A DNA stretch of 64,000 nt from Marinihelvus sp942491555 (GTDB lineage Bacteria; Pseudomonadota; Gammaproteobacteria; Xanthomonadales; SZUA-36): assembly GCA_942491555.1 (NCBI GenBank), contig CALOBN010000003.1, positions 558,001 to 622,000 on the forward strand. Direction: 5' to 3'. The notes below the pieces were generated by a model. It was not told the origin of the DNA and searched no databases. It worked only from the letters and a program-made list of their open reading frames with translations. Each line of letters begins with the position of its first letter. Within the stretch, counting starts at the first letter, position 1. Both the position numbers and the translations under genes were made by a program. Positions 18,831-26,726 of this stretch are shown here, piece by piece.

Positions 18831-20858
18831 TTAGCGCGGCATGCCGGAATAACCCGCCGCAGCGCGCAGCGCGTCGCCATCCATGACATAGCCATCACTG
18901 ACCACCGTATGCACGCGACGGAGCGCGCCGAGATCAGCGCTGACATCACCCTCAACGAGCACCAGGTCAGCCTCCTTGCCCACGGTAATTGAACCCGTGC
19001 GGTCTGCAATACCAACCAGGCGCGCTGGATTAATCGTCGCCGTTTGCAAGGCAGCGGCGCGGGGCATGCCGGCCTGCTCGTACAGTTCGATTTCCCGGAC
19101 CAGCTCAATACCATCGCCGTCGGTGCCGGCAACAATCGGAATTCCCGCCTCGTACAACTTGCCAATCAGGGAGAGCATCTTCTGGTAGCTCTCAATAAAC
19201 ATTTCGCGGGTGACTTCGCCAAACAGGGGATAGCTGCCCGTATTCAGGGCGCGTTCGTAAACGACCGGCAAGGTGCCCGCATAAGGCTCATAAGCCGGCC
19301 CCAGGGAAGGCTCTTCCTTGATGAAGAACTGTTCGAAAATCATGATGGTCGGATCCACCCAGGTGCCGCGCTCTTTCAGTTCGGCAATAAACTCCGTCAT
19401 CTCCGGGCCATCGAGATCGACATCACGCGCGAATTCAGCCGGCCCTTCAAAGCGGGCTGCGGTATTGGAAATATCCACCACTTCCTGCGGCAAGGCCTGC
19501 ATCATGATGAAGTTCAGATGCGTTACTTCGTCATAGCCCGCCCGCACAGCCTCTATCGGCCGCATGGTGGCGGGCACATGCCCAAGCACGTTAAGCCCCA
19601 GCCTGTGCGCCTCATCCGCAGCCGGTGCAATCCACTCCGGATTCATCGAGGTGTAGAACTTGACGCCCCAAAGATCATTTTCGGCAGCCAGCTGAACGGC
19701 TTCAATCGTCTCTTCTTCGCTGGTGACCAGAACGGCACCCTGCGCTGAAAGCGGGTGCTGCTGGTCAATGATGATGGCGCCAAAAACCTCGGGCGCGACG
19801 ATTTCCCCGGCCGCCCGTGCTTCCCGTGCCCACACCAACAGGTCCAGGCCGTTGCCGGGGCTGCGAATGCTGGTCATGCCTACCGCTACATTCGCGAGCA
19901 GGTCATTACCATTACCAAAGTGCTTGTGGGAGTCCCACAGGCCGGGCACCAGGGTTCTTCCCTCACCATCCAGAAAACGTCCGCCCTCCGGGAGCGGCAG
20001 GGAACCGGCCGGCCCAATGCCCGTGATCACGCCATTGGCGGTGGTGACCGCCTGGTTCTCAATAAATACGCCTTGTATGGAATCAAAAATACGAACGTTA
20101 TCCACCAGTAAGGGCGCGCGGGCCGCTTCGGTCAGGAACTGCTCCGCAATGGTTTCGGAAGCGGCTGCGACCGCTGCCTCCTGGAAGTCGCGCAGCTCAC
20201 GAAAATGTTCTTCAGAACCCTCGCGCATCAGACCCATCCAGCCAACCGTGGCCAGGTGCCTGCCCTGCTCATCCACCCATACCGGCGTTGGCGCTTGCTC
20301 CAGCCCCTCGATGAACAACAGCGTTGCCTCGAAATCACCGTCTTCGTCTTCAATAACCAGGGTGCCGACTTCCCTGACGGTCGCGCTGCCCATGGGCAGA
20401 AGAGCCACTTCTTCGGCAACAACCAGGCGCTCGACCAGTAGTCCAAACATGGAATCCGGCCCGCCGCGGGAAAGATAGAAACCACTTTCAGCACCTGCTG
20501 CGCCGCGGTCCGCGCCGGAATCCCAGTAAACGCCATCGACGTTGGTACCCATGATTTCCGCCGCGTCGCCCTGCGGGGTCACCCCCCTGATACGAATGCT
20601 GGATGGGTTGCCGTTTTCGTCCAGTGTAACCAGCGCGTCCGTCTCGGTGATCCAGCCCCGCAAGCTCTGTGATTTGCGAAAAGCAATTGCGCCCTCCCCG
20701 GTAACCCAGCGCCATTCGTCGCCATGCGTGTTGGTGTCGGAGACAATAATGTAGCGCGTTGCTTCTGCCGGCGGCACCATCAGGTCGCCCGCGGGTGTGG
20801 GGTTAGCAAGTGCCGGAAAGGCAAGCATCAGGAGCATCAAAGTGGAGATTATTTTCAT
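18831..20858 (-). CDS. Secreted amidohydrolase (imidazolonepropionase-like)
   Basis: This 675-residue protein has a clear signal peptide (MKIISTLMLLMLAFPALA). The N-terminal ~250 residues are a beta-rich extension. The amidohydrolase TIM barrel follows, with the metal motif HKH in LVPGLWDSHKHFG near residue 309, later His residues in LGHVPA and THLNF, and the final metal Asp in GTDGDG. The C-terminal part closes the composite beta domain (GSITVGKEADLVLVEGD). It is probably periplasmic and hydrolyses an amide, peptide or cyclic imide. The first extension is not assignable. Confidence 0.88.
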   Translation of the reverse strand: MKIISTLMLLMLAFPALANPTPAGDLMVPPAEATRYIIVSDTNTHGDEWRWVTGEGAIAFRKSQSLRGWITETDALVTLDENGNPSSIRIRGVTPQGDAAEIMGTNVDGVYWDSGADRGAAGAESGFYLSRGGPDSMFGLLVERLVVAEEVALLPMGSATVREVGTLVIEDEDGDFEATLLFIEGLEQAPTPVWVDEQGRHLATVGWMGLMREGSEEHFRELRDFQEAAVAAASETIAEQFLTEAARAPLLVDNVRIFDSIQGVFIENQAVTTANGVITGIGPAGSLPLPEGGRFLDGEGRTLVPGLWDSHKHFGNGNDLLANVAVGMTSIRSPGNGLDLLVWAREARAAGEIVAPEVFGAIIIDQQHPLSAQGAVLVTSEEETIEAVQLAAENDLWGVKFYTSMNPEWIAPAADEAHRLGLNVLGHVPATMRPIEAVRAGYDEVTHLNFIMMQALPQEVVDISNTAARFEGPAEFARDVDLDGPEMTEFIAELKERGTWVDPTIMIFEQFFIKEEPSLGPAYEPYAGTLPVVYERALNTGSYPLFGEVTREMFIESYQKMLSLIGKLYEAGIPIVAGTDGDGIELVREIELYEQAGMPRAAALQTATINPARLVGIADRTGSITVGKEADLVLVEGDVSADLGALRRVHTVVSDGYVMDGDALRAAAGYSGMPR

Positions 20859-20999
20859 CTGGTTTTAGCCTTTTTTCTACGCCCGGCCGGGACCAGGCAG
20901 AGTGGATTGTGCAACAACACTGAGCTCGTCTCAGCTGAGCTCACGCAAAAGCGCAGATAAGTGTATACCGAAACCACATGACGATCTCACGCACCCGGC

Positions 21000-21017
21000 T
21001 GTCAATTTTTATTGACA
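21000..21017. promoter_or_regulatory. PpsR/CrtJ-type operator TGT-N12-ACA
   Basis: TGTCAATTTTTATTGACA is a perfect inverted repeat (TGTCAAT, four T, ATTGACA) and fits the TGT-N12-ACA consensus exactly. PpsR/CrtJ represses photosynthesis genes under oxygen. The site lies 20 bases upstream of the probable -35 box of the pucB promoter. Confidence 0.8.
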
Positions 21018-21037
21018 CTTCTTTGTGACTACTTAGC

Positions 21038-21066
21038 TTGACATTGCCAAAGCCATTCGTTAGATT
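21038..21066 (+). promoter_or_regulatory. Probable pucB promoter (TTGACA, 17 bases, TAGATT)
   Basis: A perfect -35 hexamer at 21038-21043 is followed at 17-base spacing by TAGATT at 21061-21066, four of six matches to TATAAT. Transcription would start near 21073, leaving a leader of about 120 bases. Its position beside the PpsR-type site makes it the best candidate promoter for pucBA. Confidence 0.6.
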
Positions 21067-21193
21067 CAATCCTGCTTGGTACCTTGAAATATGAGGTGTG
21101 TTCTCATCGCGGGACTGATGGTTTCGTGCAGGTACCGGCTTTTTGAGTCTCAAAGTTAATTGGTACTCGCGAAGTGCTTAAGAGGAGAAAAAT

Positions 21194-21355
21194 ATGTCTG
21201 ACATTAACGATCCAGATCGCGTCTGGCCGACGGGTCTGACCATCAAGGAATCAGAAGAACTACATAAACATGTGATTGATGGATCACGCGTGTTCTTCGT
21301 AATTGCGTTGTTCGCTCACGCTTTGGCGTACATGTTTACGCCGTGGCTCGGGTAA
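21194..21355 (+). CDS. pucB: Light-harvesting 2 beta apoprotein
   Basis: This 53-residue antenna polypeptide has a polar N-terminus with WPTGLT, a single membrane helix and a short C-terminus TPWLG. His42 (ALFAHALAYMF) is the ligand of the long-wavelength bacteriochlorophyll, and His24, exactly 18 residues earlier, matches the second conserved His of LH beta chains. A strong AGAGGAG precedes the ATG by about 8 bases. The alpha gene follows after 11 bases with its own AAGGAG. It pairs with PucA to form alpha/beta heterodimers in the inner-membrane antenna ring. Expression is probably set by the PpsR-type site upstream. Confidence 0.96.
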   Translation: MSDINDPDRVWPTGLTIKESEELHKHVIDGSRVFFVIALFAHALAYMFTPWLG

Positions 21356-21366
21356 GGAGATAATTC

Positions 21367-21507
21367 ATGAATCAAGGTAGAATTTGGTGCGTAGTTAAGC
21401 CAACCGTTGGGTTGCCTCTTTTCCTGGGATCGGTAGCGTTGATTGCATTTACAGTTCATTTTGCGATTCTCAACAATACCACTTGGTTTGCCGCCTACTG
21501 GGGCTGA
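21367..21507 (+). CDS. pucA: Light-harvesting 2 alpha apoprotein (B800-850 type)
   Basis: This 46-residue chain opens MNQGRIWCVVKP, as LH2 alpha chains do. His31 in the membrane helix binds the B850 bacteriochlorophyll. TTW at 38-40 and Tyr44-Trp45 follow. Tyr44 and Trp45 occupy the positions that hydrogen-bond the B850 acetyl groups in Rhodoblastus acidophilus LH2, while B800-820 forms have Phe/Leu there. An 850-nm-type complex is therefore inferred. Met1 is in the right place to contribute the B800 ligand. It ends only one residue after Trp45, so it lacks the usual C-terminal extension. A strong hairpin follows the stop. Confidence 0.97.
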   Translation: MNQGRIWCVVKPTVGLPLFLGSVALIAFTVHFAILNNTTWFAAYWG

Positions 21508-21527
21508 TGCCAAGCAGTAATAAAAGC

Positions 21528-21565
21528 AAAACCGCGGTCCGGCGTCAGCGCCGGATCATGGTTTT
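21528..21565 (+). other. Stem-loop just after pucA
   Basis: TCCGGCG-TCAG-CGCCGGA forms a seven-bp GC stem (21538-21555). It is extended outside by AAAACC (21528-21533) and GGTTTT (21560-21565) across a four-base internal loop. It begins 20 bases after the pucA stop. It could slow 3' exonucleases so that pucBA mRNA outlasts the downstream part, or act as a partial terminator. Confidence 0.8.
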
Positions 21566-21620
21566 GAAATACTAAAAACACTTAATATAATGAGTGCAGC
21601 CCCGCCCTGGAGACAAAACC

Positions 21621-21935
21621 ATGTTCCCGAAGGATGACCGGTTTGAACCGGCAGCGTTCGAAACGCCTGATTACTCAGAATTACCGGCTGTAGATACTGC
21701 GGATGAATGGCGGGCAGCGCCCTTCTCTCATTTCCTGGGGCTATCCACGATCTCGCACAAACCCGCGAAGTCACGACTGGTTCCATTCGATGACAAGGTC
21801 TCCTTCGGGTTTAAGCTGCTGAGCTCGAATCCAACACCGCTTTCATCCCTGCTCGGCTTGCCACTGCTGAAAGCAAACAAGCCCAATAAAACGACAAGTT
21901 TCGGTTTACCCCTGCTGACCAAACCAAGAGGCTGA
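21621..21935 (+). CDS. Small repeat protein of unknown function in the LH2 operon
   Basis: I do not recognise this 104-residue protein. It sits between pucA and pucC on the same strand. The ATG has GGAGA eight bases upstream. The same frame can be extended to a GTG at 21594, but without a ribosome site. The first 60 residues are acidic and aromatic, without a membrane helix. The last 44 are basic and consist of three 16-residue units in phase (61-76, 77-92, 93-104), each with a [SL][FL]G[LF]xLL core and two of them with Lys/Asn/Pro spacers. A looser copy (HFLGLSTIS) lies at 37-45. A role in antenna assembly or organisation is inferred from position only. Confidence 0.8.
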   Translation: MFPKDDRFEPAAFETPDYSELPAVDTADEWRAAPFSHFLGLSTISHKPAKSRLVPFDDKVSFGFKLLSSNPTPLSSLLGLPLLKANKPNKTTSFGLPLLTKPRG

Positions 21936-22013
21936 TGAGCCTCGCTGGTCTGCCCTCTGGTGGTCACAGCCCTGAAGCACACCGTCGTTGTTTCAATATG
22001 TTAAGAAAGATAT

Positions 22014-22048
22014 CTAACAGATCGCGCCAATGTGGCGGGATCTGTTAG
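22014..22048 (+). other. Long stem-loop in the pucC leader
   Basis: CTAACAGATC (22014-22023) pairs perfectly with GATCTGTTAG (22039-22048). After one G-G mismatch, CGCC pairs with GGCG around the loop AATGT. No U tract follows, so it is unlikely to be an ordinary terminator. It lies 93 bases before pucC and could be an RNA-processing or stability element, or a protein-binding palindrome. Confidence 0.8.
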
Positions 22049-22141
22049 CAAGCAAGTACTGATGAAAGCATTAATCCCTGGAATCAATCTTCAGGTCCAG
22101 GCAAGACCCCAACCTGCGGTTATCGCGGGCCGGAATCAGTC

Positions 22142-23623
22142 ATGAACCGAATTACGCGAAAGTTGATTGGAACCTGGGTATCTATGGGCCCGCGGTTCAT
22201 GCCTTTTGCCGACATTGCCACGCCCGACCTTCCTTTCGGGCGGCTGCTAAGACTATCCCTGTTTCAGATTTCCGTCGGCATGGCATTGGTCCTGCTCGTA
22301 GGCACCCTGAACCGGGTGATGATTGTCGAACTCGGCGTTCCAGCCTCCCTGGTGGGATTCATGCTGGCATTGCCATTGGTATTTGCCCCGTTTCGGGCCT
22401 TGATCGGATTCCGTTCAGACACCCATCGATGCGAACTGGGCTGGCGGCGTGTGCCGTTTATCTGGAAAGGGACACTGCTGCAGTTTGGCGGATTCGCCAT
22501 TATGCCGTTCGCCCTGCTCGTGCTGGCCGGCATGGGCGAGTCCGGGGGCGCGCCGCCCATCATTGGCTACTCAACTGCAGGCCTGGCTTTTCTGCTGGTT
22601 GGCGCAGGGCTGCACACAGTCCAGACCGCCGGCCTTGCACTGGCCACAGACCTCACTGCGCCCGAGTCGCACCCCCGCGTTGTCGGACTCATGTATGTCA
22701 TGTTGTTGTTCGGCATGATCGGCAGCGCCCTGCTCTTTGGTGTCGCTCTTGAGAACTTTTCGCCCGGCCGCCTGGTTCAGGTCATTCAGGGTGCTGCAGT
22801 TGTCACCATTGTCCTGAATGCCGTGGCAATGTGGAAACAGGAGACGCGCAATCCACCGCGTGGACGGGCTGCGCCGGCACCGGACCCTTCTTTCCGTGAG
22901 TCGTGGATGATGTTCTGCAAGGGCAAGGATGCGATTCGACGCCTGGTCATTGTTGGCATCGGCACAATGGCCTTCGGCATGTCGGACATCCTGATTGAAC
23001 CCTTCGGCGGCGAGGTGTTGCAATTGAGCGTGGCTGCGACCACGAAACTAACCGCCTTACTTGCATTGGGCGGTGTCTTTGGCTTCTGGTTTGCATCACA
23101 GACACAGTCAAATGGGGCAGGCCCTTACCGAATGGCATTGACCGGTGCCATTATTGGTGTACCGGCACTGGGGCTGGTCATCATGTCAGCGCCCGAAAAT
23201 CAGACCAGCCTGTTTATTCTTGGTAATTTCCTCATCGGTTTTGGCGGGGCCATGTTTGGGCATGGAACGCTCACAGCAACCATGAACCGCGCGCCACGTG
23301 AACAGGCCGGACTGGCACTGGGTGCCTGGGGCTCAGTGCAGGCAACCGCTGCTGGTGTCGCCATGGCGCTCAGTGGCGCGATACGCGACCTGGTCAATAT
23401 AGGCACAGGTTCAGCCTCGACAGTGTGGCTGTTTGAAGGAGCGGCTGTCGGTTATGTGACCGTCTATGCTCTGGAAATTCTGCTCTTGTTGATTGCCATT
23501 ACCGCTCTGATTCCACTCACCCGGGCCGTAATGAAATCCAACGAAACGGGCACGGAGAATCTCAGCGAGTCCCTGTTGGATGCCGGTACCGGAGCCGCTG
23601 ATACCCGCACCAGCGTTTCCTGA
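22142..23623 (+). CDS. pucC: PucC/LhaA-family bacteriochlorophyll delivery protein (BCD family, MFS fold)
   Basis: This 493-residue inner-membrane protein has about 12 hydrophobic segments. Family hallmarks are the start RLLRLSLFQISVGMA, LNRVMIVELGVPASLVG, and FRALIGFRSDTHRCELGWRR before RVPFIWKGTLLQFGGFA. These proteins help insert and assemble light-harvesting complexes and are thought to deliver bacteriochlorophyll. Its position after pucBA identifies it as PucC rather than LhaA. A weak GGA lies before the ATG. A large stem-loop is in its leader. The peptide deformylase gene follows after 26 bases. Confidence 0.95.
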   Translation: MNRITRKLIGTWVSMGPRFMPFADIATPDLPFGRLLRLSLFQISVGMALVLLVGTLNRVMIVELGVPASLVGFMLALPLVFAPFRALIGFRSDTHRCELGWRRVPFIWKGTLLQFGGFAIMPFALLVLAGMGESGGAPPIIGYSTAGLAFLLVGAGLHTVQTAGLALATDLTAPESHPRVVGLMYVMLLFGMIGSALLFGVALENFSPGRLVQVIQGAAVVTIVLNAVAMWKQETRNPPRGRAAPAPDPSFRESWMMFCKGKDAIRRLVIVGIGTMAFGMSDILIEPFGGEVLQLSVAATTKLTALLALGGVFGFWFASQTQSNGAGPYRMALTGAIIGVPALGLVIMSAPENQTSLFILGNFLIGFGGAMFGHGTLTATMNRAPREQAGLALGAWGSVQATAAGVAMALSGAIRDLVNIGTGSASTVWLFEGAAVGYVTVYALEILLLLIAITALIPLTRAVMKSNETGTENLSESLLDAGTGAADTRTSVS

Positions 23624-23649
23624 ACCAAAACTCATGTGAATCAGTACTC

Positions 23650-24159
23650 ATGGCCAGACTCGACATCCTTGAATATCCCGACCCACGGCTGCGAATACGT
23701 TCCACGCCTGTCACCGAATTCTCCGATGAGCTGAACCGGCTTATCGATGATCTTCTGGAAACCATGTATGCCAGCAAGGCCATTGGCCTGTCCGCACCCC
23801 AGGCCAATGATCACCGCGAAGTGCTGGTCATGGACCTGTCCGGGGATGCCTCGGCACCCAGGGTCTTTATCAACCCCGAAATTCTCGCCCATAGCCTGCC
23901 CTGCCTGGTTGAGGAAGGCTGTGTATCGCTGCCCGGACTCACGGCCAACGTCGTGCGGTCATCCGAGGTGCGCGTGCGCGCACAGGACCGAGCGGGTGAG
24001 ACCTTCGAGTGTGACCTGAGCCAGATGGAAGCGGTATGCCTGCAGCATGAGATGGACCACCTGGTCGGAAAATTATTTATTGACCGCCTTTCCTGGTTTC
24101 AGCGACTCAAACTTCGCCTTGGCAATAAGCTGGGCAACCCGGTGAGCGATAAGCAGTAA
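23650..24159 (+). CDS. def: Peptide deformylase (extra copy-like)
   Basis: This 169-residue metalloenzyme removes the formyl group from nascent N-terminal Met. The three active-site motifs are present: AIGLSAPQ (residues 44-51, with Ala in place of the usual first Gly), EGCVSLP with the metal-binding Cys, and QHEMDHLVG with both His and the catalytic Glu. It ends with a short basic tail. The standard def gene usually lies beside fmt. Here it follows pucC by 26 bases on the same strand, so it is probably a second paralogue co-transcribed with the antenna genes. That link is inference. Confidence 0.95.
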   Translation: MARLDILEYPDPRLRIRSTPVTEFSDELNRLIDDLLETMYASKAIGLSAPQANDHREVLVMDLSGDASAPRVFINPEILAHSLPCLVEEGCVSLPGLTANVVRSSEVRVRAQDRAGETFECDLSQMEAVCLQHEMDHLVGKLFIDRLSWFQRLKLRLGNKLGNPVSDKQ

Positions 24160-24197
24160 GGGAGCAGTTGAGGGCGTTCAGACGCAAACCAGAAGCC

Positions 24198-26726
24198 CTA
24201 TTCCTCATTTTCACTCGCGGGCTGCAGATAGTCGCGCGCAGCATCAAAGCGCGCCTGCAGGCGCGGCATTTCAACATCACCATAGGCCTCGGTCACGGCC
24301 GCTTCCGAGGCATCAATGGCGCGCAATAAATCCTCCGCGGCTTCAGCGCGGGCGACCGGATCAGTACTGCCTATCTCTCCGATCCAGATGGGTGATGCAT
24401 GCACGAAGGGTCGTGCATGCATGCTCGGCCAGGAATCCGCAGCTTGCTCCTGCGCATAAGCGCGGGCTGCGATCCAGCCGCCCTCCGGCAAGGTGACCTG
24501 GCCTTCCAGCTCAGCAATGCCTCCGGCCGGCACCCCTTCCTGGCGCGCGACCACCTGGCCGTTGACGATAATCTCGAAGACCTCCACGGCCGTCGTACTG
24601 ATGAGCGTTGCATCCCAGCGGGTCATCCCAGGCGAGGTGACGTCACCCGGTGCGGAGCCATCGGCCAGGCCAAAAATAAGCGCAGGACCCGTGGTCACGA
24701 AACCCCGCCCCGCCGTGGCAGCAGCGAGCGCCTCGTCAAAGCCGGTCCGGCCGCTACCGACCCGGATGTAATTACGCGCCGTACCCATGGCGGGCGTGCG
24801 GTGGAAGTCTACCCAACCGTCGGTGCCCGACATGGCGGCGACCGGCCGGCCGATGTTCAGCAATCGATACCAGACCTCGGCATTACCCAGGGGGCTGGTC
24901 CAGGCGCACACGAGCTCGAGCCCCATATTTTGCGAAAGAACACCGTCAGATATCAGCTCCAGGGGGATCGTGTCCTCGCGTCCTTCAGCGAAGGGGTCGT
25001 CATCACTGCCCATGGGGTGCACATAGGTCGGAAACGCACCAACCACTTCCGCGTAGGCGATCACGTCACCATTGGTGAGGTCAGGGTTACCCAGGGTCGG
25101 GTTGGAAGGCCCGAAGAACCACGGCTCGAATGGATCGCTGATCGGCGACAAACCGATATGGCCATGGAAGTGCGAGCGGACCTCCTGACCCTGATCGACC
25201 ACGTGGCCGCCCTGCTGGCTACGCAGGCCAAGGATGGGACGGTCGATGCGACGCTCCCACCGGTTCCAGGACATGGGCACCAGGTAGTCCAGGTCTTCAC
25301 CGGCCATCACCCGCAATGCATCCTGGTGATTGGCCCGGTGGTGTCCATCGCCATTAAGGTGCACATGGTAATCCGCCGAAACATAGCCCGCAGCAGCCGC
25401 GTCCCAAATGGGCGAGAGCACCAGACTGGCCCCGGCTGTACCGTCACCGCGGACCCGTAACGTGTCTTCAACTACCGGTGTCATGGGACCGCGCGCGGCC
25501 AACACCGTGTAACGACCCGCGGGCACCCGGAATTCCGCGCTGCCCTCGACATAAAAGTAGTGCCGCCCGCTTTGTGAATCAAAGTATGTTGCGTCCCCGG
25601 GGAAAGCGACCGGGTGCCCTGCCTCCGAAGAGATCGATACGCGCGCCGTTACAGGCTCGCCGGCTGAATTGGTAACTGCGACTGAGAGCGCACCGGTCGC
25701 GGTCCCGTAATCCCATTCAGTAATCTGCACGGCCTCGGGCGTGCCGCCATAAGTCGCCATGCGCATCAACGTAAACTGACGCTGCTCATCCAGTGTGACG
25801 TAGTAGATCGCCTCTCCGTCAGCACTGAATGCCGGGGTCAGTGCAAAAGGCTCACCATCGGTCAGGCGGTGCAGAACCCGGTTGTCGTCCAGATCCATGG
25901 TCCAGAGGTGGTAATCATTATCAATTGGCGCGCTGTAGACCACCAGGCTCAGCGCAGGATGGACGTCGGCCGTAAGGTGGTAGGCAAGAGTTTCAGCATG
26001 CACAATCTCATCCGTACCGTTGATCAGATCACGCAGCCGCAGCGATCGGTGCGGCCCGTCGCCGTGCAGGTACAGGATGCCGCGGCCGTCCGGCAGGCGT
26101 CGCACATTGCGCTCTACCTGGGCCAGGTCGGTCAGCTGCTCGGCAGCACCGGAATCAATATGGCGTCGCCACAGGCTTAACTCATCGCCAATCGCGGAGG
26201 CATAAAAAAGGTAGGCGCCGTCCGCCGAAAACTCCGGGTCGAGCTCAATGGTTCCCGATGTGAATTCAGTCTCTGCACCGCTTTGCATATCGCGGATCAC
26301 GATCAGGGTGTCCAAGCCCGTATCACGAACAAAAGCCAGGCGCTCACCATCAGGCGACCAACGCGGCCGTGCATCCAGATATTCACCCTCGGTGATACGT
26401 TGCGCACTGCCAGACTCAAGATCCAGCAGCCACAGCCAGCCCTGGGCAGCAAAAGCCAGGTGACGTCCATCCGGCGACGGTGCCGGGTCTGTCGGACCGG
26501 CCGCGAGTATCGGCAGCTCATGCTGCTCCAGATAGGTGTGATGCCCGAAATCGCTGAGCTTCGAATAGCGGTTGTTCCATTGCGCCTGGGCGGGGGTTGC
26601 AAACGTTACCCATAGTGACGCTGCCGCGAGCAGCGTTACGGCGGTACGCCACAAGACCATGCAGGTTGCAGTGTTCCGGAGAACCGGCAACATCAAGGTA
26701 TTGCCCGAAGAGTTCAAACTAGTCAT
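24198..26726 (-). CDS. Secreted PD40 beta-propeller / CehA-McbA-type PHP metallohydrolase fusion
   Basis: The exported protein of about 842 residues has a hydrophobic signal ending PAQAQ. Residues ~60-330 contain TolB-like PD40 repeats (SPDGRHLAFAAQGW, SPDGERLAFVRD, SADGEAIYYV). Then comes an E-set-like region, and near residue 450 the PHP motif DYHVHLNGDGHH with further His residues (SHFHGHIGLS, YVHPMG). The family includes carbaryl and fluoride-type hydrolases, and the substrate here is unknown. The ATG at 26726 has GAGGA six bases upstream and overlaps the preceding stop by eight bases. The ATG at 26660 would give a more typical signal peptide. Confidence 0.8.
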   Translation of the reverse strand: MTSLNSSGNTLMLPVLRNTATCMVLWRTAVTLLAAASLWVTFATPAQAQWNNRYSKLSDFGHHTYLEQHELPILAAGPTDPAPSPDGRHLAFAAQGWLWLLDLESGSAQRITEGEYLDARPRWSPDGERLAFVRDTGLDTLIVIRDMQSGAETEFTSGTIELDPEFSADGAYLFYASAIGDELSLWRRHIDSGAAEQLTDLAQVERNVRRLPDGRGILYLHGDGPHRSLRLRDLINGTDEIVHAETLAYHLTADVHPALSLVVYSAPIDNDYHLWTMDLDDNRVLHRLTDGEPFALTPAFSADGEAIYYVTLDEQRQFTLMRMATYGGTPEAVQITEWDYGTATGALSVAVTNSAGEPVTARVSISSEAGHPVAFPGDATYFDSQSGRHYFYVEGSAEFRVPAGRYTVLAARGPMTPVVEDTLRVRGDGTAGASLVLSPIWDAAAAGYVSADYHVHLNGDGHHRANHQDALRVMAGEDLDYLVPMSWNRWERRIDRPILGLRSQQGGHVVDQGQEVRSHFHGHIGLSPISDPFEPWFFGPSNPTLGNPDLTNGDVIAYAEVVGAFPTYVHPMGSDDDPFAEGREDTIPLELISDGVLSQNMGLELVCAWTSPLGNAEVWYRLLNIGRPVAAMSGTDGWVDFHRTPAMGTARNYIRVGSGRTGFDEALAAATAGRGFVTTGPALIFGLADGSAPGDVTSPGMTRWDATLISTTAVEVFEIIVNGQVVARQEGVPAGGIAELEGQVTLPEGGWIAARAYAQEQAADSWPSMHARPFVHASPIWIGEIGSTDPVARAEAAEDLLRAIDASEAAVTEAYGDVEMPRLQARFDAARDYLQPASENEE

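Larger units (their letters stand above)
20859..21193. other. Control region of the LH2 operon
   Basis: These 335 bases lie between the divergent amidohydrolase and pucB and hold no gene. Within them are a perfect PpsR/CrtJ-type palindrome, a good sigma70-type promoter and a roughly 120-base leader ending in AGAGGAG before pucB. Each is listed separately. The stretch 20980-21080 is markedly AT-rich. Confidence 0.75.

Noticed and set aside
21024..21043. Second possible PpsR-type site overlapping the pucB -35 box
   Set aside because: TGT and ACA are 14 bases apart rather than 12 and the left arm does not match, so only the upstream site is claimed.
24399..25460. Plus-strand open frame of 353 codons opposite the PD40/CehA gene
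   Set aside because: It mirrors the GC-rich codon pattern of the real gene and has no domain signal.
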